Shown: in pieces, positions 1 through 8,192 of the stretch | How the letters are laid out: each line of letters opens with the position of its first letter | Position numbering within the stretch: position 1 is the first letter of the stretch | From: Saprospiraceae bacterium | GTDB lineage: Bacteria; Bacteroidota; Bacteroidia; Chitinophagales; Saprospiraceae | DNA length: 64,000 nucleotides | Assembly: GCA_016715985.1 (NCBI GenBank) | Contig: JADJXD010000001.1 | Coordinates: 3,038,001 to 3,102,000, forward strand | Reading direction: 5' to 3' | The notes under the pieces: model-generated | What the model saw: only the letters and a program-made list of their open reading frames with translations | What the model was told of the DNA's origin: nothing | Databases searched by the model: none | Position numbers and translations under genes: made by a program

Positions 1-223
1 TGGCAACATAATCATTGACCGGAACGCCCATAAATATGATACGGTCCATCATTAATCTTGAAAAAACGTCCATTCCCACAATGTTCATCTGACGCTCCTC
101 TATTACTTGTGGTGTAAAACCATTTATATTCGGAACGGATGTCTCCATGTACTTATCCAAATGCATACTACTCATCCCTAAATGCCCAACTGCGTATTTT
201 CTAAATTCATTTTTTGCTATCAT
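1..223 (-). CDS. clpP: ATP-dependent Clp protease proteolytic subunit, N-terminal part (cut by window edge)
   Basis: Translating the minus strand from the ATG at 223 gives about 74 residues that begin MIAKNEFRKYAVGHLG and continue with EERQMN and then DVFSRLMMDRIIFMGVPVND, the conserved start of ClpP, the barrel-shaped cytoplasmic serine protease that works with ClpX. The catalytic Ser, His and Asp lie beyond the window edge and cannot be checked. The N-terminal extension before the RQMN stretch is typical of Bacteroidota ClpP. The gene starts 32 bp after the trigger factor stop on the same strand, the classic tig-clpP(-clpX) arrangement, so co-transcription is likely. Confidence 0.9.
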   Translation of the reverse strand, partial: MIAKNEFRKYAVGHLGMSSMHLDKYMETSVPNINGFTPQVIEERQMNIVGMDVFSRLMMDRIIFMGVPVNDYVA

Positions 224-255
224 TGATTTCAATTTTTCTTTAATAACAAAGATTA

Positions 256-1635
256 TTATGAATTGTTAACTCTCTTGTTCAACTCACTGACCTTTTCAGC
301 AAATGCTTCCATCGTTATACTGATCATATTCTTTTGGATGACATTATCCACCTGTTCGAATATTTTATCTGCCAGAATTTCTTCATGTGCCTGAGAGACC
401 TGCTCTTTATCAGTCAGCAACCTGTCTAATGTCTGTCCAAAATGATTGTAATCAAACTGACCATACTGTTGCATGAATGAAAATAATTTATTGGATAGTT
501 TTCTTTTAATTTCTTCTTCATTCACCGACAGTTCGTAGGTCTTCGCAAGTTTAGCTTTTTGCAGATTCCATCGCAGATTTTTTGCGAAAGCATCATACTC
601 CTGTTCAACCTGTTCCTGTGTAATGTTTTCATTGGATTCAACCAGATATTTTTTCATGTATGAGTCTGGCAATGGAATGTCATTGTTATCCATTAATACA
701 TCCATGATTTCTCTGTACATGTATTGTTTGGCCTGCTGATTATAATAGGATTTCAGATCATCCCTGAAATAATTCCGGAGGGATTCCTCATCTTTTACGC
801 TTTCTTCACCGAACTGGACGAAAAATTCTTCGTTCAACTCAGCGAGATCAATTCTTTGAACATCAGTAATCACGCCTTCAAACATGTTGCCGGTCTCCTG
901 CGTTTCTTCAGGGGTCTTTTTTAAAAGGTAAGAGTTAACAAATTTTTCGTCCTTGTCTTCCAGTTTATAGATATCAAAGACGAAACTGTCTCCTTTCTTT
1001 TTTTGTAAAAGTTCCTTCTGAACATCTGCATCTTTAACAGCATCCACCAGAATAGTGAATTCAGTTTTCCAACCTCCTTCTTTGATTACTCCGTTTTCCA
1101 GTTCTGATGCATCTACTTTAAGCATATCCATCACTTCGATTTTATCTTCCGGATGGATCATTTTGCCGGCACGTCTTCTGGCAGCATCTATTTCTTTTTC
1201 AATGGTATCTTCGGCTATCTGAACATCATACAGGTTGTACTGATCAGAAGCGGATACTCCCTGCACTTCAAATTCCGGTGCGAGACCTAAATCAAAACTG
1301 AATGTAAGGGGTTGAAGATCGTTGACATTCAGGTTTAACATGGTTGATTCGTCCGTATTGGGCAGAGGCTGTCCCAGATAATTTATTTTATGCTCATCCA
1401 GGTAATTAAAAAGGCTATCCTGCACTAATTTATTGATCACATCTACCAGCACAGATTTTCCATACATTTTTTTAATGACACTAATGGGGGTCATTCCTTT
1501 ACGGAAACCTTTGAGCTGAGCTTTATTTTTGTAGGTATTCAGTTCTTTTTCAAAAGTTGATGCGTAATCGGATGGTTCGAAAGCGAATGTTAATGTAATA
1601 TTCAAAGGGTCTGTATCCTTTCTAAGAACTTGCAT
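256..1635 (-). CDS. tig: Trigger factor, ribosome-associated chaperone
   Basis: This 459-residue protein carries the trigger factor ribosome-binding signature GFRKGMTP at residues 43-50, inside an N-terminal domain of about 130 residues. A PPIase-like insert follows (about 150-245) and then a helical C-terminal chaperone region. Trigger factor binds ribosomal protein L23 at the exit tunnel and shields nascent chains. Length is close to the family norm of 430-460. The PPIase part is poorly conserved, as is common in Bacteroidota, so isomerase activity is uncertain. The ATG at 1635 gives the expected N-terminus. It lies directly upstream of clpP on the same strand. Confidence 0.95.
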   Translation of the reverse strand: MQVLRKDTDPLNITLTFAFEPSDYASTFEKELNTYKNKAQLKGFRKGMTPISVIKKMYGKSVLVDVINKLVQDSLFNYLDEHKINYLGQPLPNTDESTMLNLNVNDLQPLTFSFDLGLAPEFEVQGVSASDQYNLYDVQIAEDTIEKEIDAARRRAGKMIHPEDKIEVMDMLKVDASELENGVIKEGGWKTEFTILVDAVKDADVQKELLQKKKGDSFVFDIYKLEDKDEKFVNSYLLKKTPEETQETGNMFEGVITDVQRIDLAELNEEFFVQFGEESVKDEESLRNYFRDDLKSYYNQQAKQYMYREIMDVLMDNNDIPLPDSYMKKYLVESNENITQEQVEQEYDAFAKNLRWNLQKAKLAKTYELSVNEEEIKRKLSNKLFSFMQQYGQFDYNHFGQTLDRLLTDKEQVSQAHEEILADKIFEQVDNVIQKNMISITMEAFAEKVSELNKRVNNS

Positions 1636-1862
1636 AGAAAAAGTTTAAATGGTTGATAAAAATAGAGAAAACATAAATAACGGATAATGAAGGTATTTGT
1701 TAATCAATTTAATTTTTGACTATGAACAGCGTTTTACCTTCTTTTGTAATTTTATATTGATATCTTCGATAAATTGATTCTAAAAAAACCTGATTTTAAG
1801 ACACACAAAAGATGAGTTTTAAAACCTGATAAATTTGCAATTCATTTCTAAAGATTGAAAAG

Positions 1863-1944
1863 TGCGGGTGGAGGGACTCGAACCCCCATACCTCACGGCA
1901 CCAGATCCTAAGTCTGGCGTGTCTACCAATTTCACCACACCCGC
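1863..1944 (-). tRNA. tRNA-Leu, anticodon UAG
   Basis: The minus strand folds into a class II tRNA. The 7-bp acceptor stem GCGGGTG pairs with CACCCGC, followed by discriminator A. The anticodon stem CCAGA/TCTGG encloses the loop CTTAGGA, whose central TAG reads CUA leucine codons. There is a long variable arm as expected for Leu, and the T-loop is GGTTCGAGTCC. No CCA is encoded, so it must be added after transcription. It stands alone between tig and spoT. Confidence 0.96.
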
Positions 1945-2104
1945 ATTCAATAAACATTTTTGCTTTTTTTGAAAAGCGACGCAAAGATATAAGCTTTGAT
2001 TAATTATTTATAAAAATACATCAAAAATACAACACAAATAAAAGAAAAATCCTCCGGACCTAATTTCAAAGGGGATTTAAGTGGGTTTATACATTCAAAT
2101 GTAG

Positions 2105-2112
2105 TAATTTTG
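2105..2112 (+). promoter_or_regulatory. Candidate -7 promoter element for spoT-fur
   Basis: TAATTTTG fits the Bacteroidota -7 consensus TAnnTTTG and lies 21 bp before the spoT ATG. No clear TTTG -33 box is seen at the usual distance, so this is a weak motif-based call. Confidence 0.3.
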
Positions 2113-2133
2113 TATGTTAAAAAATAAAAATTT

Positions 2134-4371
2134 ATGCCTCGTGGTGAAGCGATAAGCAGACAGGAACTGGTAAAAGTCAGGAGTCATTTTGATGATTTGC
2201 TGAAAAAGATGGAAGGTTCTCTCAAGGACGAAGACAAAGCGAATCTTGAGAAGGCTTTTGAGCTGGCGGTAGATGCTCATAAATTCCAGCGAAGAAAGTC
2301 CGGTGAGCCTTACATATTACACCCCATCGAAGTAGCCAGAATCTGTTTTGAGGAAATAGGTTTGGGCCCTACGGCTGTCATATGTGCATTACTGCATGAC
2401 GTGGTAGAAGATACCCCTGTGACCTTGTCAGAAATAAAAGAAATGTTTGGTGACAAGGTTGCTGTCATAGTAGATGGACTGACAAAATTAGATGGTACAT
2501 ACAATCTCGAAAATCCTGAGAGTCCGCAAGCAGAAAATTTCAAAAAAGTACTCAGTACTCTGGTGGTAGATGTGAGAGTGGTTTTGATCAAAATGGCTGA
2601 CAGGCTGCATAATCTCAGGACACTCGATGCACAACCCAGACATAAACAACTTAAAATAGCGGCAGAAACAGATTATATATACACTCCGTTGGCTCACCGT
2701 TTGGGTTTGTACAATATAAAAACGGAGTTTCAGGATATCTGTCTCCGAATTTCGGAACCGGAAGTTTATCAGGATCTTGTCAATAAACTGAGCGAAAGTG
2801 ATACTGAAAGAAGTGCCTACATCAAACAATTTATCCAACCTCTGGACGCTGAACTCAAAGAATTGGGTGTTCCTTTCAGGGTTTTAGGGCGCTCAAAAGC
2901 GATTTCGTCCATTTATACAAAAATCAAACAGAGTAAAATCAGTTTTGAAGAAATCTATGATATTTTTGCAGTCAGAATTATTGTGGACGTGCCGGTTGAC
3001 AAAGAAAAAAGTTTTTGCTGGCAAATTTATTCAATCATTACGGATGTTTACAAACCGATACCGGAAAGACTGAAAGATTGGGTCACGACGCCTAAAGGAA
3101 ATGGATATGAATCTCTGCACACTACAGTAATCGGACCAAAAGGTAAGTATGTTGAAGTGCAGATCCGTTCTGAAAGGATGGACGAGATCGCAGAAAAAGG
3201 ATTTGCAGCCCATTGGAAATATAAAGGAGTCAGAAAGCAGGAAAATGTTTATGACAACTGGTTGGACAATATCAGAGAGATATTAGACACTAAACACTCC
3301 AATGCACTGGAGTTTGTCAATGATTTTAAAACAAATTTATTTAGCGAAGAGGTATATGTATTTACACCAAAAGGTGAAATGAGGATTATTCCTAAAGGAG
3401 CTACAGCATTGGATTTTGCATTTGAAATTCACTCAGACATCGGGTACCATGCTACCGCCATCAAAGTGAATAACAAACTGGTCCCCATGGGGTATAAACT
3501 CAATAACGGGGATCAGGTACATGTCACCACCAATAAGAGTCAGAAGCCGACAGAAGATTGGTTGAAGATGGTGGTCACCGGAAAAGCAAGGTCAAGGATC
3601 CGGGCTGCCATGAAGGAGGAACGTAAAAAAGCAGGCGAATATGGTAAAGAAGCATTGGAAAGAAGGCTGAAAACGCTTAAGGTTGACATGGAAGAAAATG
3701 TTGAGACCATTGCAAAACATTTTGGTTTCAAATCCAGAGGAGACCTTTATTATGCATTGTCCAATGAAGATATGAAAATATCTGATATTAAGAATTATAC
3801 TGTCGAAAGCGGGAAACTGATTTTTCGCAAAATCGAAGAACTACCTAAAGCAGCTCCTATTGCTGAGGAACTTAAAAAACTTCAGAGACCTGCCAAAATC
3901 AATAAATCCAATATTCTGGTTAATGGCGAACCCGCCGATATGTATCAGTATTCTTTGGCTTCCTGCTGTAATCCGGTGCAGGGAGATGATATTTTTGCCT
4001 ACCTCACAACGGCTTCAGGCCTTAAAATCCACCGGACATCCTGTGCCAATGCGACACATCTTTTGGCAAATTACGGTTACAGAGTTTTGAAAGCGGATTG
4101 GGTGGATAATAATCTGACAAATTTTGTGGTGGAACTAAAAGTCACGGGTGTTGATTCCGGTCCAGGTGTGATCCAAATGCTGACCAACGAACTCTCTATT
4201 AATTTGGGAATAAATATAAGGTCATTTTCTATTGCTGGCAAGGAAGGTTTTTTTGAAGGTAAAATCGGAATTGTGGTATTGAACAAAGATCAGCTAAAGC
4301 TCGTTATACAATCACTTGAAAAGATGGATGGTATCTCCTCGGTCGAAAGAACAGATAAAACTTTTAAGTAA
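2134..4371 (+). CDS. spoT: Bifunctional (p)ppGpp synthetase/hydrolase, RelA/SpoT family
   Basis: This 745-residue long RSH protein makes and degrades (p)ppGpp, the stringent-response alarmone. Domains in order: HD hydrolase (about 40-195) with H63 and an intact HDVVED metal motif at 88-93; synthetase (about 240-390) with the GNGYESLHTTV block; TGS (about 405-465, starting at VYVFTPKGE); a helical region; a Cys-containing zinc-finger-like domain with SCCNP near 610; and a C-terminal ACT domain (about 668-745). The intact HD motif suggests active hydrolase, hence a SpoT/Rel-type enzyme. Length fits the family. The fur gene follows after 6 bp, so the two are probably one operon. Confidence 0.95.
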   Translation: MPRGEAISRQELVKVRSHFDDLLKKMEGSLKDEDKANLEKAFELAVDAHKFQRRKSGEPYILHPIEVARICFEEIGLGPTAVICALLHDVVEDTPVTLSEIKEMFGDKVAVIVDGLTKLDGTYNLENPESPQAENFKKVLSTLVVDVRVVLIKMADRLHNLRTLDAQPRHKQLKIAAETDYIYTPLAHRLGLYNIKTEFQDICLRISEPEVYQDLVNKLSESDTERSAYIKQFIQPLDAELKELGVPFRVLGRSKAISSIYTKIKQSKISFEEIYDIFAVRIIVDVPVDKEKSFCWQIYSIITDVYKPIPERLKDWVTTPKGNGYESLHTTVIGPKGKYVEVQIRSERMDEIAEKGFAAHWKYKGVRKQENVYDNWLDNIREILDTKHSNALEFVNDFKTNLFSEEVYVFTPKGEMRIIPKGATALDFAFEIHSDIGYHATAIKVNNKLVPMGYKLNNGDQVHVTTNKSQKPTEDWLKMVVTGKARSRIRAAMKEERKKAGEYGKEALERRLKTLKVDMEENVETIAKHFGFKSRGDLYYALSNEDMKISDIKNYTVESGKLIFRKIEELPKAAPIAEELKKLQRPAKINKSNILVNGEPADMYQYSLASCCNPVQGDDIFAYLTTASGLKIHRTSCANATHLLANYGYRVLKADWVDNNLTNFVVELKVTGVDSGPGVIQMLTNELSINLGINIRSFSIAGKEGFFEGKIGIVVLNKDQLKLVIQSLEKMDGISSVERTDKTFK

Positions 4372-4377
4372 AAAAAT

Positions 4378-4875
4378 ATGACAATGTCTGCCATTGAAGA
4401 AAAATTAGAACAAATCGTCGGAGAAGTTAAAACCATTTTTTCTTCACACCTTGAAAAATTTGCACTACGTAAGACTCCTGAAAGATATGCCATTCTGGAA
4501 GAGATATACAGACGAACAGATCACTTTGACGCTGAAGCATTATATATCCATATGAAGAATCAGAATTACCGGGTGAGCAGAGCAACGGTTTATAATACAC
4601 TCGAACTTCTGGTCAGTTGTGACCTGATAACCAAACATCAGTTTGGTAAAAATCTGGCGCAATATGAAAAGTCCTATGGTTATAAGCAACATGATCATCT
4701 GATTTGTCTTGATTGCAGTGAAGTATTGGAATTTTGTGACCCGAGAATTCAACAGATAAAAAATATGATGGGCGATATCCTGGAATTCAATGTCACGCAT
4801 CATTCACTGAACCTGTATGGAAAATGCAATAAAGAAAATTGTGATCGAAAGAAGACGAAGGGAATGGGGCATTGA
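4378..4875 (+). CDS. Fur-family metal- or peroxide-responsive repressor
   Basis: This 165-residue protein has a winged-helix N-terminal half (about 25-95, with the RVSRATVYNTLELL recognition-helix region). Its C-terminal half has the Fur pattern: HDHLICLDC, then EFCD, then HHSLNLYGKC and ENC. The CxxC and the distal Cys pair would form the structural zinc site. Fur proteins bind DNA when loaded with Fe, Zn or Mn, or as a peroxide-sensing PerR form. The metal cannot be told from sequence. Two ATGs are possible, 4378 and 4384. It follows spoT by 6 bp and is probably expressed with it. Confidence 0.9.
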   Translation: MTMSAIEEKLEQIVGEVKTIFSSHLEKFALRKTPERYAILEEIYRRTDHFDAEALYIHMKNQNYRVSRATVYNTLELLVSCDLITKHQFGKNLAQYEKSYGYKQHDHLICLDCSEVLEFCDPRIQQIKNMMGDILEFNVTHHSLNLYGKCNKENCDRKKTKGMGH

Positions 4876-4957
4876 TTGTTGATAGGGTTTATAGGGTTGA
4901 TGTGGTTTATGGTTGATAAACTTGGTCGTTAAGAATTTCCAAATTAGCGCTCATCAA

Positions 4958-5048
4958 TTTTCACTTTTCACTTTTCACTTTTCACTTTTCATTTTTCACT
5001 TTTCATTTTTCACTTTTCATTTTTCACTTTTCACTTTTCATTTTTCAC
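4958..5048. repeat. Heptamer tandem repeat, 13 copies of TTTTCAY
   Basis: Thirteen consecutive 7-bp units, all TTTTCAC or TTTTCAT, followed by TTTTT. The tract lies between convergent fur and the EamA gene. Its last units contain the stop codon and the last residues of the minus-strand EamA gene (stop at 5038-5040). Unit number is likely to vary by strand slippage. Confidence 0.95.
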
Positions 5049-6021
5049 TTTTTCCTGTTTTATAAGCTTTGTTTACCATATAAACGCCATACAATGTGGC
5101 TATTCCACCAGTCAGAATCCAGATATTGAATTTTTCATTCAGTATCAGTACTCCCGCCAAAACCGCTATAACCGGATTGATATATGCATACACAGATGCC
5201 TGCTCAGTAGGAAGATTTTGAAGAGCATACAGATAAGAAACGAATCCAATAATGGATCCGAAAATGATAAGATATCCAATTGCAAACCATGAGACGGATG
5301 GTATCTCCGATAACGGCATAAAATTATCTGTAGCAAATGAAACCCCCAGTAACATAGATCCTGCAATCAGCATTTGAAACCCAAGACCAAAATATGGGTT
5401 AAATTTTTTTGCATGATGTTTTGTGTATAATGTCCCGAGCGCCCATGTCCAGGTTGCGATCATAGACAACAATATTCCAAATCTGAATTCAGGATTTAAA
5501 AAGTCTGTCAGGTAGTCATAAAAAATGATACATACACCCGCAAACCCGATAATAAGACCAATAATAGCTTTAGAGGGTGTTTTTTCAGCATTAAAAAAAA
5601 GTCCGATGATTACCAGCCAAAGAGGAAATACTGCTCCCATAATGGAACCAAGCCCAGCTGAAATGTAACGGATACCCCACGTACTAAGTCCGTTGCTAAG
5701 TACAAAATTTAATAAAGCCAATATCACTAATGGCATAGCTTCCTTCCATTCCGGAAATTTTTCGCCCTTCAGAATAAAATAAAGAAGATAAAGAGTCCCT
5801 GCGATGAATTGTCTGATACCTGCAAGTTGAAGTGCCGGCATATTCATCACACCTTGCTTTGAGATAACCCAGGTGGTTCCCCAGATAATACTGACAACAC
5901 TTAATGCGAGAAACGCTTTGGCTTGGGTGCCACTACGGTATATTTTGACAGGATTATATAATGAAATACTATTTAAAGTATCGGAGGAAAATATTTTTCT
6001 GAGTTTGAAGAGCGATTTCAA
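5038..6021 (-). CDS. EamA/DMT-superfamily membrane transporter
   Basis: This 327-residue protein has about ten hydrophobic segments in two EamA halves (about 35-165 and 178-318). The motif IIWGTTWVISKQG in the first helix is typical of drug/metabolite transporters. Substrates of this family (metabolites, amino acids, drugs) cannot be predicted from sequence. No ATG is available before the first helix. The longest frame starts with TTG at 6021 and gives about 30 polar residues before the first helix, so the true start is uncertain. The C-terminal residues SEK and the stop lie in the heptamer repeat at 4958-5048, so repeat slippage could change the C-terminus. Confidence 0.85.
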   Translation of the reverse strand: MKSLFKLRKIFSSDTLNSISLYNPVKIYRSGTQAKAFLALSVVSIIWGTTWVISKQGVMNMPALQLAGIRQFIAGTLYLLYFILKGEKFPEWKEAMPLVILALLNFVLSNGLSTWGIRYISAGLGSIMGAVFPLWLVIIGLFFNAEKTPSKAIIGLIIGFAGVCIIFYDYLTDFLNPEFRFGILLSMIATWTWALGTLYTKHHAKKFNPYFGLGFQMLIAGSMLLGVSFATDNFMPLSEIPSVSWFAIGYLIIFGSIIGFVSYLYALQNLPTEQASVYAYINPVIAVLAGVLILNEKFNIWILTGGIATLYGVYMVNKAYKTGKSEK

Positions 6022-6064
6022 AAAGTAAATTTTTACAAATGTATAACATTACCTGACCTGATGT

Positions 6065-6258
6065 AACTAAAGTGTGTATAACAAATTGCATTTTTTATAA
6101 AGTGGGAAAGTCGACCCTTTAGGGAATGAGCCCGCCTGCTCCGAAGCGGGCAGGCCCGCCTGTCCACTGAGTCGGGCAGGGGTTGCGGTATGCAAAATTG
6201 TAATATTTCAATTATATTTAGATTAATGGTGGTGCTATTTGTTATACACACTTAACTA
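6065..6258. mobile_element. MITE-like non-autonomous element with TIRs and target duplication
   Basis: A perfect 17-bp inverted repeat, AAGTGTGTATAACAAAT at 6070-6086 and its exact complement at 6237-6253, bounds a 184-bp element without coding capacity. The same 5 bp, AACTA, flanks it at 6065-6069 and 6254-6258, as expected for a target-site duplication. The interior holds GC-rich hairpins (6111-6180). The intact ends and duplication suggest a fairly recent insertion. The mobilising transposase is not in the window. Confidence 0.75.
6111..6202. repeat. GC-rich palindromic repeat, copy 1
   Basis: A 44-bp core at 6111-6154 matches 40157-40200 with one mismatch. It contains the small palindrome TCCCTTTAGGGA-like stretch and the hairpin GCCCGC...GCGGGC. 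Copy 1 has about 26 extra bp (second hairpin, 6155-6180) that copy 2 lacks; after this the two copies continue with similar GGTTGCGGTATGCAAAATTG-like sequence. Copy 1 sits inside the MITE-like element. Confidence 0.8.
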
Positions 6259-6314
6259 AATCTTATGGGCAACGTAATTAAATAAGGATATCTGTTTACA
6301 GGAAGACTTTAAAA

Positions 6315-6755
6315 TTAATCTTTAGAAATCCTGCATTTATCTTTCACTTTGCTGAGAATTTCTTCTTTAAAAGCTCTCTCTGCCTGAAATAATAATACAA
6401 TCTTTCTGGGTGGAACCACTGAACGCAACTTACTAATAAATTTTTTTTGGATTTCGACTTCTTTTGTTCTGTATTCTGACCATTTTGATAAATAATTATC
6501 AGCTTCTTTGTCTGAAATGTCTGCTGATACCGGTATTTGAATATTTTTTTTCAGCAAATCCTTTTCAGCCTGATAATTATTATAAACAGGCCAGAATTTT
6601 TTAGATTCTGTATCAGTTAAACCAATTTTTTCTGATATGAATGCAACTTTATGGGCATTTACTTTTTCGGTCATTTTATCATGGTTTACGGCATCCTGAC
6701 CAAAAGAACTATTGCATAAAACCAACAAAACAATGATACAATTTATGATTTTCAT
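6315..6755 (-). CDS. Exported Spy/CpxP-like protein in an ECF sigma locus
   Basis: Taking the ATG at 6755 gives 146 residues beginning with a signal peptide MKIINCIIVLLVLCNSSFGQ. A longer in-frame version would put 28 polar residues before it, so 6755 is preferred. The mature part is helical and charged. It has the segment LTDTESKKFWPVYNNYQAEK seen in small Bacteroidota periplasmic proteins next to ECF sigma factors, loosely like Spy/CpxP chaperones. It starts 25 bp after the probable anti-sigma gene and is the last gene of a three-gene operon. A role in sensing envelope stress is inferred from context. Confidence 0.65.
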   Translation of the reverse strand: MKIINCIIVLLVLCNSSFGQDAVNHDKMTEKVNAHKVAFISEKIGLTDTESKKFWPVYNNYQAEKDLLKKNIQIPVSADISDKEADNYLSKWSEYRTKEVEIQKKFISKLRSVVPPRKIVLLFQAERAFKEEILSKVKDKCRISKD

Positions 6756-6780
6756 TTTTGTTATCAATTTAATTAATAAA

Positions 6781-7347
6781 CTATTCTCGTCTGTCCGAAA
6801 CGAGCTTTTCGAATTCTGAATCATTTGTGTTATGTACATTCATATTGGACAAAATTCCATCTGTGATAGTCTCTGTGTTAATCATCATCTTCAGATCTAT
6901 ATCATCGAGATTCTTTTTTAAATATTCCAGATAAGCGTCTTCCATCACTATTTCTGTATTGACTTCTTTTTTGCCTGGCACTAAATTAAAGATCAGTACA
7001 CTACCCACAATAAAGGTGAATATTGCGGCAAACTGACTTTTATATCTGATGGCAAGAGAAACAACTTTATGAATTCTTTCTGAAATGTGCAGTTGTTTTA
7101 CAACCGGCTTTTGATCTTCCCTGATTCTTCCCATGATTTTTTCATCCAAACCATCGAAATACTCAAACGGTAAATCAGAAAAATTGTCTTTATTCTGATA
7201 CAGCGAATCTATAGATACCTGCTCCATTATAATGGAATCTAAGGACTCAAGATACCCTTCAGGTGCAGCCGGAGGAAGTCCTTTGGGCCACTTAACCAGT
7301 AAAGGGCTGAGTTCGGATAATTCTGTGTTAAAATCTTTATCTTTCAT
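6781..7347 (-). CDS. Probable anti-sigma factor, single-pass membrane protein
   Basis: This 188-residue protein has an acidic cytoplasmic N-terminal part (about 1-100), one clear transmembrane segment (about 105-124, FAAIFTFIVGSVLIF) and a periplasmic tail of about 60 residues. No zinc-binding HxxxCxxC anti-sigma motif is visible. The call rests on topology and position: it lies 22 bp after an ECF sigma gene and 25 bp before a Spy-like gene. If correct, it would hold the sigma factor at the membrane until an envelope signal arrives. It could also be an unrelated membrane protein. Confidence 0.6.
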   Translation of the reverse strand: MKDKDFNTELSELSPLLVKWPKGLPPAAPEGYLESLDSIIMEQVSIDSLYQNKDNFSDLPFEYFDGLDEKIMGRIREDQKPVVKQLHISERIHKVVSLAIRYKSQFAAIFTFIVGSVLIFNLVPGKKEVNTEIVMEDAYLEYLKKNLDDIDLKMMINTETITDGILSNMNVHNTNDSEFEKLVSDRRE

Positions 7348-7369
7348 GATTCATATATTTAGCTGAAAA

Positions 7370-7915
7370 TCAGAATGCTGACTTCAGTTTTTCTTCTATT
7401 TTTTTTACGGCATGGTGATATGAAGCTTTTAATGCCCCAACTGACGTATCGGTTATTTCTGCAATTTTGTCGTAAGGCAATTCATCATAATACCTTAGGT
7501 GAAACACAAGTTTTTGTTTATCAGGTAATGTTTCAACCGCTTTTCTTAATTTTTCAATTGCTTCATCCTCATCAAAATGTACTTCCTGCCTGACCTGAAG
7601 CTGATTAGTTAACACATCAACGGATTCAATTTTAAGATTTTTCCGACTGTTGATGAAATTAATAGTTTCATTAGTTGCAATCCTGTACAACCAGGTGTAC
7701 AATGATGAATTCTGTTGAAAATTATGAATGTTCCTGTATACTTTTATAAAGGTGTTCTGTATAACATCATCGGCATCCTCATGAGACTGAACCATACGTC
7801 TTATATGCCAATACAAACGCTCTTTGTATTTATTCAAAAGATATCTGAAACCAACATCTTTTTTATCAGTTGAACTTATAAGCTCAAGTATCAGTTGGTC
7901 TTCCGGGTGTACCAC
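7370..7915 (-). CDS. ECF-type RNA polymerase sigma factor
   Basis: The 181-residue protein has the two-domain layout of extracytoplasmic-function sigma factors. Sigma region 2 (about 20-88) contains DADDVIQNTFIKVYRNI and WLYRIATNETINF. Region 4 (about 118-175) has the helix-turn-helix ELPYDKIAEITDTSVGALKA. It directs RNA polymerase to a small regulon, probably envelope-stress genes. The start codon is GTG at 7915; no ATG fits. It is the first gene of an operon with the probable anti-sigma and Spy-like genes. The 277-bp upstream region (7916-8192) is AT-rich and shared with the divergent haloperoxidase gene. Confidence 0.92.
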   Translation of the reverse strand: MVHPEDQLILELISSTDKKDVGFRYLLNKYKERLYWHIRRMVQSHEDADDVIQNTFIKVYRNIHNFQQNSSLYTWLYRIATNETINFINSRKNLKIESVDVLTNQLQVRQEVHFDEDEAIEKLRKAVETLPDKQKLVFHLRYYDELPYDKIAEITDTSVGALKASYHHAVKKIEEKLKSAF

Positions 7916-8192
7916 TTACTTCTGCTGCAATTTAAAATATGACTAAAAATATTTATAAAGGTTTAATCAACCATGGGTAAATTTAATTACTTCTGCCGAA
8001 TTATATTCTGTTTTCGTTGTTTATTTTTTCTTTTATATCAATTTTAACAATTTTCGTATGCTAATATTAACAAATATTTTATATAAACATAAAAATTCCC
8101 CAAATAGGATACACACTTCTCTAATCTTTAAAATCGGATTATTAATAAAATTTACTGAAAAGTACTAAATTCGCCAGTTCAATCAAAAAAAA

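Noticed and set aside
2310..2838. Minus-strand frames opposite spoT
   Set aside because: Shadows of a strongly conserved coding sequence with no domains of their own.
4958..5048. Tandem repeat considered as a CRISPR array
   Set aside because: Units are 7 bp with no spacers, so it is a simple tandem repeat.
6756..6839. Longer N-terminus for the Spy-like protein
   Set aside because: It would hide the signal peptide behind 28 polar residues and overlap the upstream gene.
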